From a virus, in the IMG/VR virus record IMGVR_UViG_3300037808_001962, positions 1 to 64,000 of that record: a stretch of DNA of 64,000 bases; one strand, given 5' to 3'. Positions 27,052-37,018 of the stretch are shown here, one piece after another (positions within the stretch are counted from its first letter, which is position 1; each line of letters starts with the position of its first letter). Below the pieces are notes generated by a model that was given only the letters and a program-made list of their open reading frames with translations, had not been told where the DNA came from and made no database searches. The position numbers and the translations under genes were made by a program.

Positions 27052-30000
27052 TGCCTGTAAATGAACCAAATTTAATTGAAGATAGAACGGGGGGAGACCG
27101 ATTTTGGGATAAATATATTACCCAGGATTTTACTACTGAAAATGGGTTTAAGGCTAAATTCTCCCCTACAATAGGTGGTAGTAATACTGCTTGGCAAAAT
27201 AAAGAAGTATTATTTGCAGTAGATATTGGATTTGCAGATGGAAGAAGTGAAATAAGGAATATTGCTGCGGGATTGATTGAATCTATTGTTACTAAACGTA
27301 GTTCTCCTTTAGCTACAATTAAAATTGCTTCTTTAACTAAATCAATGAAATCTGCTAATGCAGAAAAGGTTAAAGACGGATCTGGGTGGTATGAGAACAA
27401 ACCTGTAAGTTATATTATTAACCGATTATTAGAACTAGTTTATAGAGACAATGATGGATATTTACCTGATACCCGAAGATTATCAAGAGAGTTAATTAAA
27501 ATACCTACTCTGGATAAGAAACTGGGCTATTGGGGATTAGGGGTTCCTCCTAATTGGGATGGATCTAGTTTTACACCCTCTGAAACTGCTTTTCCCGTAA
27601 CCTCTATATGTACTAATGAAGCAAAAAACTTTTTATATGTGGGATTAGGAGGAGTAGATGGGATTAATCCCGGAGAATTATGGCAATATGATATTAGCAA
27701 TAATATCTGGACTTTTTTAGCTAAAACCGGTACAGTTTCCCCCACTAATAATCTCAATAATGTAGGTTTACATAACTTAGTTTATAATACAAATGATGGT
27801 TTAATATATGGGGCTTTGTGGATTGATAAGGGTGATACTCAGTCAAGTGTTGAAGATGCCGCTAATAAAATTAATTGGTTTGCTCCCGAGGCTAGAATCT
27901 TTTGGTGGGACCCCGAAAATCCTGGAACTGATTCCGGTCCTTATTTAAATGATAATACTTATAGTCTATCTATTGGTAATATATGGCCGGGGGAATGGGA
28001 TATTAGAGAAATGTATCGTCATGATTCTGCTGCAGAAATGGGGATTAAAAAAGATGGAGGACCTGGTCCTACCTCACAGGGGGCTGATTTAAATGAAGTT
28101 AATACCTATAAATTAGATGCTAAAGCAAGTGTAGGAAATTTTAATGCTTTTAAATATATAAGTGTACCCTTTGGCCCTGTAGGGCAACAAGGGTTTGGAA
28201 ATGATGGAGAGCCTCGAAGAACTGCTCATAAATATCATCCTCAGCCCGCAACAAATTCTGTTGCATGGGAAGCAGACCCTTTAATGCAAACTTGGGGTAA
28301 TACCCTTTATGGTACTGCTAAAGGTGAATTGATACCTACTACATCAAACGGAGATACTGCTTGGACAAATGCTACAGGAACTACTGCTCCCGATGGATGG
28401 ATTAGAGCGGGTACAGCCCAATTCAGCGTAGGGGGGGCAGATAATTTAGTTATTACCAATGCTAATCAAACTACTAGTGGACTAAATTTAACTCTTAGCG
28501 GTATTGAGGATAATATGACTATTTATCGCTTAAGGATTGAGGGAGGTTTAAATTATGAATTATTTGTATCTAATAGTGCTCATGGTACTAATTCTATACC
28601 TTATGGACCTTTAGGTCCTGTCAATAGTGTAGGCTATAGTAATACTTATTACGGTAATGGGGATTACTATTTCGGAGTATTATCTACTAACTCAATTGAT
28701 AACCCTAATTGGGCTTCTAATGATAATCTTTATCTTTCATTAAGACGACGAAGTGCTTCGGGTAATATTGAGATGAATAATATAAGTTTGACCGTTGCTA
28801 GGTATTGGGACAAATGGCACTCATTATCTAAACAGGCGGGGGAGAATATACCTCTTACTAGCTATAGTAAAATTATTGCGGGAGCTACAATTAAATATCC
28901 CACCCATGGTATTAGCGGAGCAATAAGAGACCCTGATATTGCCATTGGCCCTCAAGAGGAAATAGCCTATTATACAGCGGATGAAGGTCCCGATTTTGAA
29001 TTGTATGATTCTGATGTACCCTCTAATCCCAATGCAGTTCCCGACCCTGCGTTAACTTATGCAGGTAAAAAGAGGAATGAAGAAATATTTTTAGATTTTA
29101 ATTTAGTAGCCCAGGATAGGAGATTATTACCAGGAGCGGATTGGACTACTGCTGCTTATCACCCAATGTATGGACCAAGTGAAGCCGAAGACGGTATTAG
29201 CCCCGACAATAGTAAAAGATTTGTAGTGGGAGGTAGAAATCTATCTACTCCTGCTACATACAATTCCTCTACTTATAGTAATGAAGCTCGTATTGTAGAT
29301 ATGGGACCAAGGGTGGGTAATACTAATAACCCTGGAGCTTGGACCGGGGTTGATGCATTTTATAGTGATACTAATACTATGCAAACAGGAAAAACGGGGC
29401 ATGGTTATGCTTCTGTCCAATTACAGGCTATTGGAGAAAGAGCTATGGATGCTACTATTTCTGATGATTATGCACTGTCCGGTATAGTTAGATATACAAA
29501 CGGTCAGCAGGGCTTTTTTACTTTTTCTCAAGAAGCAGACAATGGTAAAGGGGTTATTATGTTTGCGGCTTTTGATGGGGATATTCCTTTAGATGCTCAA
29601 CAATTCAATTGGGGCCCTAATTCGGGATCAGGTAATAGATTTGAAATAAAGTATAGAGCTTTTAAATGTAATGGAGGGTCTAGTCAATCCCTTTTAGATT
29701 TCCCCTCCGCTGAATCCGGAACAGGGGTAGGAACTATTAAAACAAGAAGAGATATAGGCTCTTTTGCCCCCTACCTTACAGGGGGAGAAAATTGGGTACC
29801 TGTTTATCCTACCGCAGGATGTACTGATAATCAAGGTAATTTTTATATAGGATCAATTGAGTCTTTTTCACAAACTGCCCTATATACAGGTTCTAATGAA
29901 TCTTCAATTTATGCTAAATCCTATATTATAAAAGTAGCATTAGGGACGGGATCTTTTTCAATAGCAGGTTCTAGTTCTTCCTTGTTATACACCTCAGGTA

Positions 30001-32456
30001 GTGATGCTTCCGTCTATAATACGGATGGAGTAGGAGGTTGTTGGGGTAGACTAAGCAATGATTGGAATTTAGCTTCAGCTGAATCCTCATCAATAAATAA
30101 TACAAGAAAAATTTGTTGGTTACATTTTAATCCTTATATGGATTCAAATAAACTTAGTGGTTGGGCATTTAGGAGAGATTCCCTAATTGCGAACCCATTG
30201 GGGGCAGGAGTAGGTAGTCTTGCTATACCTTGTCATGAGGTTTTTATTACTGATGGAAGCACTACTAATGAATTAACTATAGTAGATATGGATACCGCTG
30301 ATGGGCTAAATATTAATGCGGGGGGTTTTACAGGCTTTTGTAGTACTAATGGTAATATTGCACCTGAGACTACTAGTTTAGGGACTCAGCCCGCCACATG
30401 GTATTTTAGAGGAAAGAAATCTACCGTACTACCTAGTTCCTATGAACTAATGGGAGAAGGTTCTGAAATTAATTATATGTTCAATGATGCAAGCGGTAAT
30501 CTTATTGGGGGTAATTTTTGGGATGATGCAACTACCTCTGCTCTATCTAAAAAAGTTAAATTTGATGAAGCTTTTATTGGTAGTAAAGTAGCTACTGCGG
30601 GGATTATAGATGCGGGTCTTGATACAGAAAGGGAAGTCTTGTTTAGCTCTTTTGATAATTATATATCTTATTTCCATACTAGTGCTACAGCTAGGTCAAA
30701 TGCTATTTGGTCTTCAGATAGACAGTTATTTAAGATAGACGATGTTGAGGTGGACCCTATAATTGATCTTTTTGATTTTACCGGATTAAATGTTTATGAT
30801 GCAATTACTCGCTTAGCTTGGGCCCATAATTTTGTTTTTGGATTTGATGTAGATAAATTCTTTATTATTTCTAAGGATCTTCAAGAAATTACTCATACAC
30901 TAGATGCAGGTAATGGGGATATTCTAGACCTAGAAAAAACTATAGACAATGAAATTAGAAATATTATTTCTATTCAACCTTATATTCCTCAGGTTCAAGA
31001 TGTTGATTGGGAAATTACCCATATTGGAGATGATTCAGTATTAGCTGATGAAACTTTATTCAATGGTGATCTAGTGTTACAAGTTAATACTCATAGAGAA
31101 GCCAGTCTAAATCTAATATGTACCCGTAAAGGAAGATTAATTATGGATCAATACGGTACAGCCGATGATCCGCTACCTGAAGGTAGTTCATGGACGGGAG
31201 AGGTAACTGATTCTATTTCAAACCCTGAAGATCGTCTAATACCTATGTTTAAGTTTAAGGTTAATGCTCCAACTAAGAATGTAGTTCTTATGTCTACTAT
31301 AGGGGTTGATTCAACTGATCTCTATCTTAATACCACCTTTTCAGGAGGAGTAAGCCCTATTCAAAAAGGTGATATTATCATTTTTTCTAATCCGGAAACC
31401 TTTGAACAAATTGGAAGAGTAATATCAATCATTGATGCTACAAATAATATGATTACTATTGAAGAGGGGGTAGGATTTGTGGTTGAAAAAAATACTCCTT
31501 TAGGTATTGCTAGTGCTAATACGGGAAACAGGACTACTTCTAGTGGTAATGTTGACCAAAGAAGCTATGGTACTACTTATAGTGATGAGGGGGTTTGTGT
31601 AATAACGGTGGTAGGGGCCGAAACTATTAATGGCAATATTCACCAAGTTTTAACTGTTAATAATATTAATCCCTTTAGAGGATTTAACTTTACTCTTTAC
31701 AATACTGAAAGCTATAAACACTATGCATTCTTATTAACTACAATGAGTAGTTCTGAGGTAAATGGGGCTATTTTACCGAGTGGAGCACTAGGAGGGTCTA
31801 GTACTTCTACCCTAGCTTGGGTATATAAAGTAGATGAGAGTGGGATGAAGATTTATCTGAATGGTCAATATTCTCATTTTTCAGTTAACCAGGTATTGAG
31901 GATCCACTATTGTATGCAACCGGCTATTTTAATTAAAAAAATTGATGGCGGATCCCATGAGCCCCCTCCTTATACTTCAGTTATGCAAGACTTACCCGAG
32001 GGTTTAGCTAGTTGGCATTGGGCTTGTGATGAAGTAACTGATCTATTTAATGTGGGAGATAGAGTTAATTTTAAATTTAAAGGCATTAAATTAGTTAAAG
32101 ATAGTGCAACTATCTATACAGGGGCTAATACCTCCTCTATGGCTAAATATGGGGATAGGCCTTGGACCTTTCCTGATAATAGATTTGTCAATCATAATAA
32201 AGTAGAATATTGGGTTAGTAAATTTTTACAGGAATATAGCCATCCTCGTATGAAAATTAAAGCAACTCTACCCTTTAATGAGGATATTAGTTTTATGACT
32301 CCTGCAGGTAATTTATTAAGGACTATCAGGATAGTAGATGAAGTTATGTTTCCCGGAATTTCATCCTTTAGTGTTACCGGGTATCTATTAAAACTAAGTA
32401 TAAATTTGAAAACTTTTAAAATGAATATTGAATTCAGAACAGAGGAGCAATATTAA
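27051..32456 (+). CDS. Very large tail tip/baseplate hub-like protein
   Basis: 1801 residues. Residues 1-150 and about 1200-1480 look like hub domains (ending FDFTGLNVYDAITRLAWAHN then FFIISKDLQ), while the middle holds beta-propeller-like repeats (LWQYDISNNIWTFLAK, HNLVYNTNDGLIYGALW, GCTDNQGNFYIGS) and beta-sandwich insertions. Size and place after the distal-tail gene suggest the central tail-tip protein that contacts the host. No peptidoglycan hydrolase motif was noticed. Specific family not recognised. Confidence 0.6.
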   Translation: MPVNEPNLIEDRTGGDRFWDKYITQDFTTENGFKAKFSPTIGGSNTAWQNKEVLFAVDIGFADGRSEIRNIAAGLIESIVTKRSSPLATIKIASLTKSMKSANAEKVKDGSGWYENKPVSYIINRLLELVYRDNDGYLPDTRRLSRELIKIPTLDKKLGYWGLGVPPNWDGSSFTPSETAFPVTSICTNEAKNFLYVGLGGVDGINPGELWQYDISNNIWTFLAKTGTVSPTNNLNNVGLHNLVYNTNDGLIYGALWIDKGDTQSSVEDAANKINWFAPEARIFWWDPENPGTDSGPYLNDNTYSLSIGNIWPGEWDIREMYRHDSAAEMGIKKDGGPGPTSQGADLNEVNTYKLDAKASVGNFNAFKYISVPFGPVGQQGFGNDGEPRRTAHKYHPQPATNSVAWEADPLMQTWGNTLYGTAKGELIPTTSNGDTAWTNATGTTAPDGWIRAGTAQFSVGGADNLVITNANQTTSGLNLTLSGIEDNMTIYRLRIEGGLNYELFVSNSAHGTNSIPYGPLGPVNSVGYSNTYYGNGDYYFGVLSTNSIDNPNWASNDNLYLSLRRRSASGNIEMNNISLTVARYWDKWHSLSKQAGENIPLTSYSKIIAGATIKYPTHGISGAIRDPDIAIGPQEEIAYYTADEGPDFELYDSDVPSNPNAVPDPALTYAGKKRNEEIFLDFNLVAQDRRLLPGADWTTAAYHPMYGPSEAEDGISPDNSKRFVVGGRNLSTPATYNSSTYSNEARIVDMGPRVGNTNNPGAWTGVDAFYSDTNTMQTGKTGHGYASVQLQAIGERAMDATISDDYALSGIVRYTNGQQGFFTFSQEADNGKGVIMFAAFDGDIPLDAQQFNWGPNSGSGNRFEIKYRAFKCNGGSSQSLLDFPSAESGTGVGTIKTRRDIGSFAPYLTGGENWVPVYPTAGCTDNQGNFYIGSIESFSQTALYTGSNESSIYAKSYIIKVALGTGSFSIAGSSSSLLYTSGSDASVYNTDGVGGCWGRLSNDWNLASAESSSINNTRKICWLHFNPYMDSNKLSGWAFRRDSLIANPLGAGVGSLAIPCHEVFITDGSTTNELTIVDMDTADGLNINAGGFTGFCSTNGNIAPETTSLGTQPATWYFRGKKSTVLPSSYELMGEGSEINYMFNDASGNLIGGNFWDDATTSALSKKVKFDEAFIGSKVATAGIIDAGLDTEREVLFSSFDNYISYFHTSATARSNAIWSSDRQLFKIDDVEVDPIIDLFDFTGLNVYDAITRLAWAHNFVFGFDVDKFFIISKDLQEITHTLDAGNGDILDLEKTIDNEIRNIISIQPYIPQVQDVDWEITHIGDDSVLADETLFNGDLVLQVNTHREASLNLICTRKGRLIMDQYGTADDPLPEGSSWTGEVTDSISNPEDRLIPMFKFKVNAPTKNVVLMSTIGVDSTDLYLNTTFSGGVSPIQKGDIIIFSNPETFEQIGRVISIIDATNNMITIEEGVGFVVEKNTPLGIASANTGNRTTSSGNVDQRSYGTTYSDEGVCVITVVGAETINGNIHQVLTVNNINPFRGFNFTLYNTESYKHYAFLLTTMSSSEVNGAILPSGALGGSSTSTLAWVYKVDESGMKIYLNGQYSHFSVNQVLRIHYCMQPAILIKKIDGGSHEPPPYTSVMQDLPEGLASWHWACDEVTDLFNVGDRVNFKFKGIKLVKDSATIYTGANTSSMAKYGDRPWTFPDNRFVNHNKVEYWVSKFLQEYSHPRMKIKATLPFNEDISFMTPAGNLLRTIRIVDEVMFPGISSFSVTGYLLKLSINLKTFKMNIEFRTEEQY

Positions 32457-33037
32457 TGAAAACTCTTGATAAATGGAATAGTTTTACTCCATCAGTTTCT
32501 AAGGTAGATAACTTCTTTGGAGGCATAAGACCTGAGTATACTTTTGACCAATTTAAAAATAGAAATACTGGAGGATTTTGTGCGGTTACATATAGGCTAC
32601 AAGTAAATTCAGCTCAAAATGGTTATCATCATTTTATGGGTATGTATACTTCAACTCAGGGAGTGGCTTGGTCTAATGCTTGTGTAAAGGAATATTGTAG
32701 ATCGGGAGAATACCAATTCAATTTACACTTTAATTTCCCCTTACCTACTCATAATCCGGGGGTAGGTCCTCAAGGCCCTACTGAACATTTAGAAAATAGT
32801 TATAGATATACTATGTTTTACGGTCAAGATTCTAATACCTATGGTACTGATAATACTTGGACTAATAATAATATTATGGATATAATGGTATTAAGACCTA
32901 CCCTTGTCAACAGCCAAAATGCCAACGATTTTATAAGGCTTTGGGATGCAAATACCTATAATGGTTGGCAAATGTATTTTACGGGATATCCCGTGGCTAA
33001 TCCCACTATAGTAAATGGGACTAATTACGACCTATAG
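32456..33037 (+). CDS. Minor tail protein, unknown
   Basis: 193 residues, rich in aromatic residues and Asn, last rightward structural gene. The start overlaps the previous stop (TAATG). Beta-rich, without a recognised domain. It ends only 2 bases before the convergent leftward genes, so both operons must terminate inside each other's coding sequence. Confidence 0.55.
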   Translation: MKTLDKWNSFTPSVSKVDNFFGGIRPEYTFDQFKNRNTGGFCAVTYRLQVNSAQNGYHHFMGMYTSTQGVAWSNACVKEYCRSGEYQFNLHFNFPLPTHNPGVGPQGPTEHLENSYRYTMFYGQDSNTYGTDNTWTNNNIMDIMVLRPTLVNSQNANDFIRLWDANTYNGWQMYFTGYPVANPTIVNGTNYDL

Positions 33038-33039
33038 AA

Positions 33040-33282
33040 TTAGAATATTCTCCATCGAAGGTTTATTACTGCCTTCATAACATCTAAAACTTCTTTCATA
33101 ATTGCATCTTTTTCTGCTTTAGTCAACTTCTTATCTTTGTAGCCCGACTCTAATTTTTCAGCTACATCCCCGATCTCTTTTATTATGTTTTTGTATTTTG
33201 AGGCAACCAAGGTAATCCCTCCCGCCAATACTAATCCCATAAGATAAAAGAAATTGGACCAACTTAACCAATCATTAAACAT
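33040..33282 (-). CDS. Holin-like small membrane protein
   Basis: 80 residues with one transmembrane segment (about residues 10-28, FFYLMGLVLAGGITLVAS) followed by a charged amphipathic helix and Lys-rich region, a layout shared by several phage holin families. No endolysin is adjacent, and it is the last gene of the leftward block, so lysis function is only a candidate. Confidence 0.5.
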   Translation of the reverse strand: MFNDWLSWSNFFYLMGLVLAGGITLVASKYKNIIKEIGDVAEKLESGYKDKKLTKAEKDAIMKEVLDVMKAVINLRWRIF

Positions 33283-33323
33283 GTGTTTATTCTCCTGTTT
33301 TTATGTGTAGTTGAACTTAAACC

Positions 33324-33776
33324 CTATTTTTGAAAGTATTTACGTGTATTTTCATTAGATTTAAGAAGATTATTAAGGACATGTCTATAAATACTATGGC
33401 GACCATTTGCTTTTAATCTTGCCCATACATTACCCAGCATACCTTGATAAACTACTGCTTGTTTATTAGCGGTTAATACTTTTAATCTACAGCTAAGGTT
33501 TTTACCTTCATCAGACCTTAGAGCTTGAGTAACATCTAAACAAAGTCGTTGAAACTTAGTAGCTTCATCAACCTCTATCGGTTCTTCTGATTTTTTAAAC
33601 TCTCCCATTTCTTGAGTTAAAGGAGTAATCATAGTAGCCCTTACCCCCTCAGAGTCTGTTTCTACAGCATTAGAAGTAGTAGAATCTACCCCTTGAGGGG
33701 GGGCGGTTGTATCTTGAGTACCCATATCTAGCTTTTCAACTATAGGCTCTTCTTTTCTTTTTCTTTTTCTTGGCAT
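33324..33776 (-). CDS. Unknown protein with basic N-terminus
   Basis: 150 residues. It begins PRKRKRKEEP, followed by a Thr/Ser/Glu-rich disordered region to about residue 70 and a folded helical C-terminus (RLKVLTANKQAVVYQGMLGN). Not recognised. It lies between the Rad50-like and holin-like genes, 11 bases from the former. Confidence 0.5.
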   Translation of the reverse strand: MPRKRKRKEEPIVEKLDMGTQDTTAPPQGVDSTTSNAVETDSEGVRATMITPLTQEMGEFKKSEEPIEVDEATKFQRLCLDVTQALRSDEGKNLSCRLKVLTANKQAVVYQGMLGNVWARLKANGRHSIYRHVLNNLLKSNENTRKYFQK

Positions 33777-33787
33777 TTTTTAGTTCC

Positions 33788-35899
33788 TTATGTTTGAATA
33801 ACGGTTGATTGGCCGTCGGTTTTGGTTATCCTAATAACACTAGAGAATCTGCTCTTTAGATCACTATTGTGTGTTATTAATAGTTTAAGTCCAGTAATAT
33901 CATTTAGGAGATTGAAAAATTCGTTAATCCCGGTTTCATCTAATGAATCAATTATTTCATCCATTAAAAGAAAATTAAAATTAGAATAGCCCTTATTTAA
34001 AGTTAATTCTCTTAAAGCAAAGCCCACACAAATTCCGATCCTTTTACTCTCTCCCCCCGAATAAGTTTCTAAATCTCTTTTTTGGTTAAATTCATCAATT
34101 ATAGAAAGATCAAATTCCTCTTTAAATTCTCCTTTTTTAGATTTTTTCTCTTTTAATGTATCAAACCTAACCCTCATACCCACTTCCATCTTATTAAGAT
34201 AGGAATTGGTTTGTTCTTCAAAAGAGGGTAAAAAGGATTCAATCATCCAACGCCTAATAAAGGGGAAACCTTCAACCCAGAATTGATAATCAGCAAATTG
34301 TGCTAATAATTCATTTTCTTTTAATTTTAATTTATCTAAAGCTTCTATATCCTTATTAAAAACTTCAATTCGGGTTTGATTTCTAGCAATAGTATCTCTT
34401 AAGTTTTCAAGGGCTTTTTCATTAACCTCAATAGTAGTTACTAAATCATTATAAAGACTTAAATCACTGTGGGGGAATTTTTTAATTTGTAGCTCTAAAG
34501 CTAGTTTCTTTTTACTTAGAGTTTTTATATATTCAGTAGCAGAAGAGCATTTAATCTTTTTTTCTTTTTCTAAAAGAGTTAATTTTTCAGGTATTTCATT
34601 TAAACCAGCTAATTCCTTATAAAGATATTTAACCTTGACCTCTAGATCTCTATGGGCTTGAATTCTATCCTCTAGTTTCTTTAATTGTACTTGCTCTTTT
34701 TTAAAGATATCTGAAGCTTGGCTTAATTGAGTAGAAAGGTCATTCTCTTGTTTTTTAAGAACCTTTTTATCCATTGAAGTTAATTCACCATTTCTAAACA
34801 TTAAAGGGGCCTCACAATCGGGACAATTTAAAGAATTAACTAGTTGTGCTTGAGTATTTTTAATACTTTGTTCCAATTGAGTAATCTTACTTTGAGATTC
34901 AAACAAGAATTGCTCTAATTTGTTGATTTTTGGGGGTAAATCGAGCACGTTTTTTGAAACTAGTATTTGTTCTTGATTTTCAATATTTTGCTTAATCTCG
35001 TCTCGTTTTGAAAGCTTTTCTTTAAAGTCTTTTTCTTGTTCTTGAAACATAATAGTAATAGTTTCTAAATCAAGTTGAGATCTTGTAATCATAGAGTTTA
35101 TATCTATTAATTGTTCATGAATTACCTTTACCTTAGAAATAGCCTCTACTTCTCTTTTTAATTCTTTGTTATCATGCTGATAGGTTTTTATTTGAACTTT
35201 TGAATCATTGATTTCACTCTTTAATATCTGGATATCTTCTTCTGCATCCAATTTATTTTGTAAAAACTCTAATTGACCTGTTACGGTATTTAGTTTACTT
35301 TTAATATTATTAGAATAGACTTTGGCCTTAGAAGTACACTTATCTAATAGCTCTAGATTTAAAAACCTTCCAATAAGGTCCATCCTATCCCTAGAGGTGC
35401 TCTTTTTACCTGCAAAAGCTTTTACAGCATCAATGCTAAAGTAAGTTGTATTTAAAAAATCATTATAATACTCGGTATTATTCTCTAAAATACCAAAATA
35501 ATTAAGCAAATTCTTCTGGGTAGACTTCATGGTACGTTCGGTTTGGGGCTCTTTATCTATAAACCATTGTAACTCATGTTTACCCTCAACCCCCCTTTTT
35601 CTTATAATAACTATTTCCTTATTATCCGAATCAAGTAAATGTATACGGACTTCGCAAGCTCCCATACCCCGACGAACAATATCACCACTACTGATATCAG
35701 AAGGAGTACGGCCAAAAATAGCCCATGAAATAGCATTGAGTAAAGTGGTTTTTCCTGCTCCGTTTGAGTCTGCACCTGCTGCATCATTATTTTCTCCTAT
35801 TACTAGTACTTTATCATTAGTAGAGTATTGAGTAAAATCAATCTTTACGTCCTCCCCAAATACTCCAAAATTATTAACCCATATTTTTTCTATAATCAT
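33788..35899 (-). CDS. Rad50/SbcC-type ATPase, recombination nuclease subunit (T4 gp46-like)
   Basis: 703 residues. N-terminal Walker A (DSNGAGKTTLLNAISWAIFG), long coiled-coil arms with a zinc hook (CPDC) in the middle, ABC signature (YSGGESKRIGI) and Walker B (FLLMDEIIDSLDE) in order. With the Mre11-like protein it forms the nuclease that resects DNA ends for recombination-dependent replication, as T4 gp46/47. Its partner gene is separated by kdsA and a cupin gene. Start overlaps the cupin stop by 4 bases. Confidence 0.92.
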   Translation of the reverse strand: MIIEKIWVNNFGVFGEDVKIDFTQYSTNDKVLVIGENNDAAGADSNGAGKTTLLNAISWAIFGRTPSDISSGDIVRRGMGACEVRIHLLDSDNKEIVIIRKRGVEGKHELQWFIDKEPQTERTMKSTQKNLLNYFGILENNTEYYNDFLNTTYFSIDAVKAFAGKKSTSRDRMDLIGRFLNLELLDKCTSKAKVYSNNIKSKLNTVTGQLEFLQNKLDAEEDIQILKSEINDSKVQIKTYQHDNKELKREVEAISKVKVIHEQLIDINSMITRSQLDLETITIMFQEQEKDFKEKLSKRDEIKQNIENQEQILVSKNVLDLPPKINKLEQFLFESQSKITQLEQSIKNTQAQLVNSLNCPDCEAPLMFRNGELTSMDKKVLKKQENDLSTQLSQASDIFKKEQVQLKKLEDRIQAHRDLEVKVKYLYKELAGLNEIPEKLTLLEKEKKIKCSSATEYIKTLSKKKLALELQIKKFPHSDLSLYNDLVTTIEVNEKALENLRDTIARNQTRIEVFNKDIEALDKLKLKENELLAQFADYQFWVEGFPFIRRWMIESFLPSFEEQTNSYLNKMEVGMRVRFDTLKEKKSKKGEFKEEFDLSIIDEFNQKRDLETYSGGESKRIGICVGFALRELTLNKGYSNFNFLLMDEIIDSLDETGINEFFNLLNDITGLKLLITHNSDLKSRFSSVIRITKTDGQSTVIQT

Positions 35900-36243
35900 T
35901 TAACTCCTCCAATGTTTTTTCTTTGTATATCTGAATGATTTAATTCTGTCCAATACATTTCATAACAAATAGTATCTTCTAAAGCCTCAAAAAAATGATT
36001 TAAGTCTGGCTTAACTATAGTTAAGTCACCCTCTAATAAAATAGTATCATCTCTAAGGTCATAATCTTTTTGATAGACAGATACTCTTAGTACCCCCTGT
36101 TCAATAAAAAAAGCATTGAATTTATACTTATGGCTATGGGTGGAACAAAAACCCCCCTTTTTAACCTCTATACGGTGAACCTCGAAATTGGGCTTTTGGA
36201 GTATAGATCTAGTAGTTCCCCAAACTTTACCCTGTAATTGCAT
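35896..36243 (-). CDS. Single-domain cupin, probably sugar-related
   Basis: 115 residues. Cupin motif 1 is THSHKYKFNAFFIEQG (two His, with Asn where Glu is common), motif 2 is KPDLNHFFEAL. It overlaps the KdsA gene by 17 bases, so it is probably translated with it. Small cupins next to sugar-acid genes are often isomerases, epimerases or sugar-binding regulators. Exact reaction unknown. Confidence 0.7.
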   Translation of the reverse strand: MQLQGKVWGTTRSILQKPNFEVHRIEVKKGGFCSTHSHKYKFNAFFIEQGVLRVSVYQKDYDLRDDTILLEGDLTIVKPDLNHFFEALEDTICYEMYWTELNHSDIQRKNIGGVK

Positions 36244-37018
36244 TATATAATTCCTTTAGTGAAACTAATAAGTCTTTAAATTGATTCAAGGGAAATTGAA
36301 TAGCACTATCTGATTTAGCTTTAGCGGGATCATCATGGACTTCAAAGAATAATCCATTACATCCTGCAGCAATAGCGGCTTTAGCTAAAATGCCGGTAAA
36401 TTCCGGAGTACCCCCGGATGTAGTTTTATTACCGCCAGGTAATTGAACTGAATGTGTAGCATCAAAAATAACGGGATAGCCATACTTTTGCATTATTGGT
36501 ATAGACCTCATATCTACTACTAAATTATTATATCCAAATTGAAACCCTCTTTCAGTAAGCCAAAGCTTATTACACCCCTTAGCTTCCATCTTTTTAACTA
36601 CATTCTTCATATCATAAGGAGATAGAAAAGACCCTTTTTTAATATTTACTATAAGTGAAGTTTCAGCTGCAGCCTCTAATAAAGAGGTTTGTCTAGATAA
36701 AAAAGCAGGTATTTGAATAATATCCACTATACCCTCTGCTAATTTAGCCTGATAGGTCTCATGTATATCTGTCAAAACGGATAAGGTAAGGGTTTCTCTA
36801 ATTTCGTGTAAAATATTTAAACCCCTCATAGGCCCTAATCCTCTAAAAGACTCACTAGAGGTTCTATTATCTTTAGAAAAGGAAGACTTAAAAATAAGGG
36901 GTAAACCCACTTCTTCCGCTATCTCTTTTAAAGCAGTAGCCATTTTAATTGGATGGTTCATGTCTTCCATAACACAAGGGCCAGCTATAATAAATAGAGA
37001 GGATAAATCAGGGATCAT
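36227..37018 (-). CDS. kdsA: 3-deoxy-8-phosphooctulonate (Kdo-8-P) synthase
   Basis: 263 residues with all KdsA hallmarks: IAGPCVMED, FKSSFSKDNRTS, VLTDIHE, IIQIPAFLSRQTSLL, NIKKGSFLSP, ERGFQFGYNNLVVDMRS, FDATHSVQLPGG and FEVHDDP. It condenses arabinose-5-phosphate with phosphoenolpyruvate to Kdo-8-phosphate, a committed step for Gram-negative lipopolysaccharide. Start overlaps the Mre11 stop (ATGA type). Together with KdsB in this window the phage could raise CMP-Kdo, though phosphatase KdsC and isomerase KdsD were not found and may come from the host. Confidence 0.94.
   Translation of the reverse strand: MIPDLSSLFIIAGPCVMEDMNHPIKMATALKEIAEEVGLPLIFKSSFSKDNRTSSESFRGLGPMRGLNILHEIRETLTLSVLTDIHETYQAKLAEGIVDIIQIPAFLSRQTSLLEAAAETSLIVNIKKGSFLSPYDMKNVVKKMEAKGCNKLWLTERGFQFGYNNLVVDMRSIPIMQKYGYPVIFDATHSVQLPGGNKTTSGGTPEFTGILAKAAIAAGCNGLFFEVHDDPAKAKSDSAIQFPLNQFKDLLVSLKELYNAITG

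Noticed and set aside
33038-33060. Bidirectional terminator between convergent operons
   Set aside because: Only two bases separate the genes and no stem-loop is visible.
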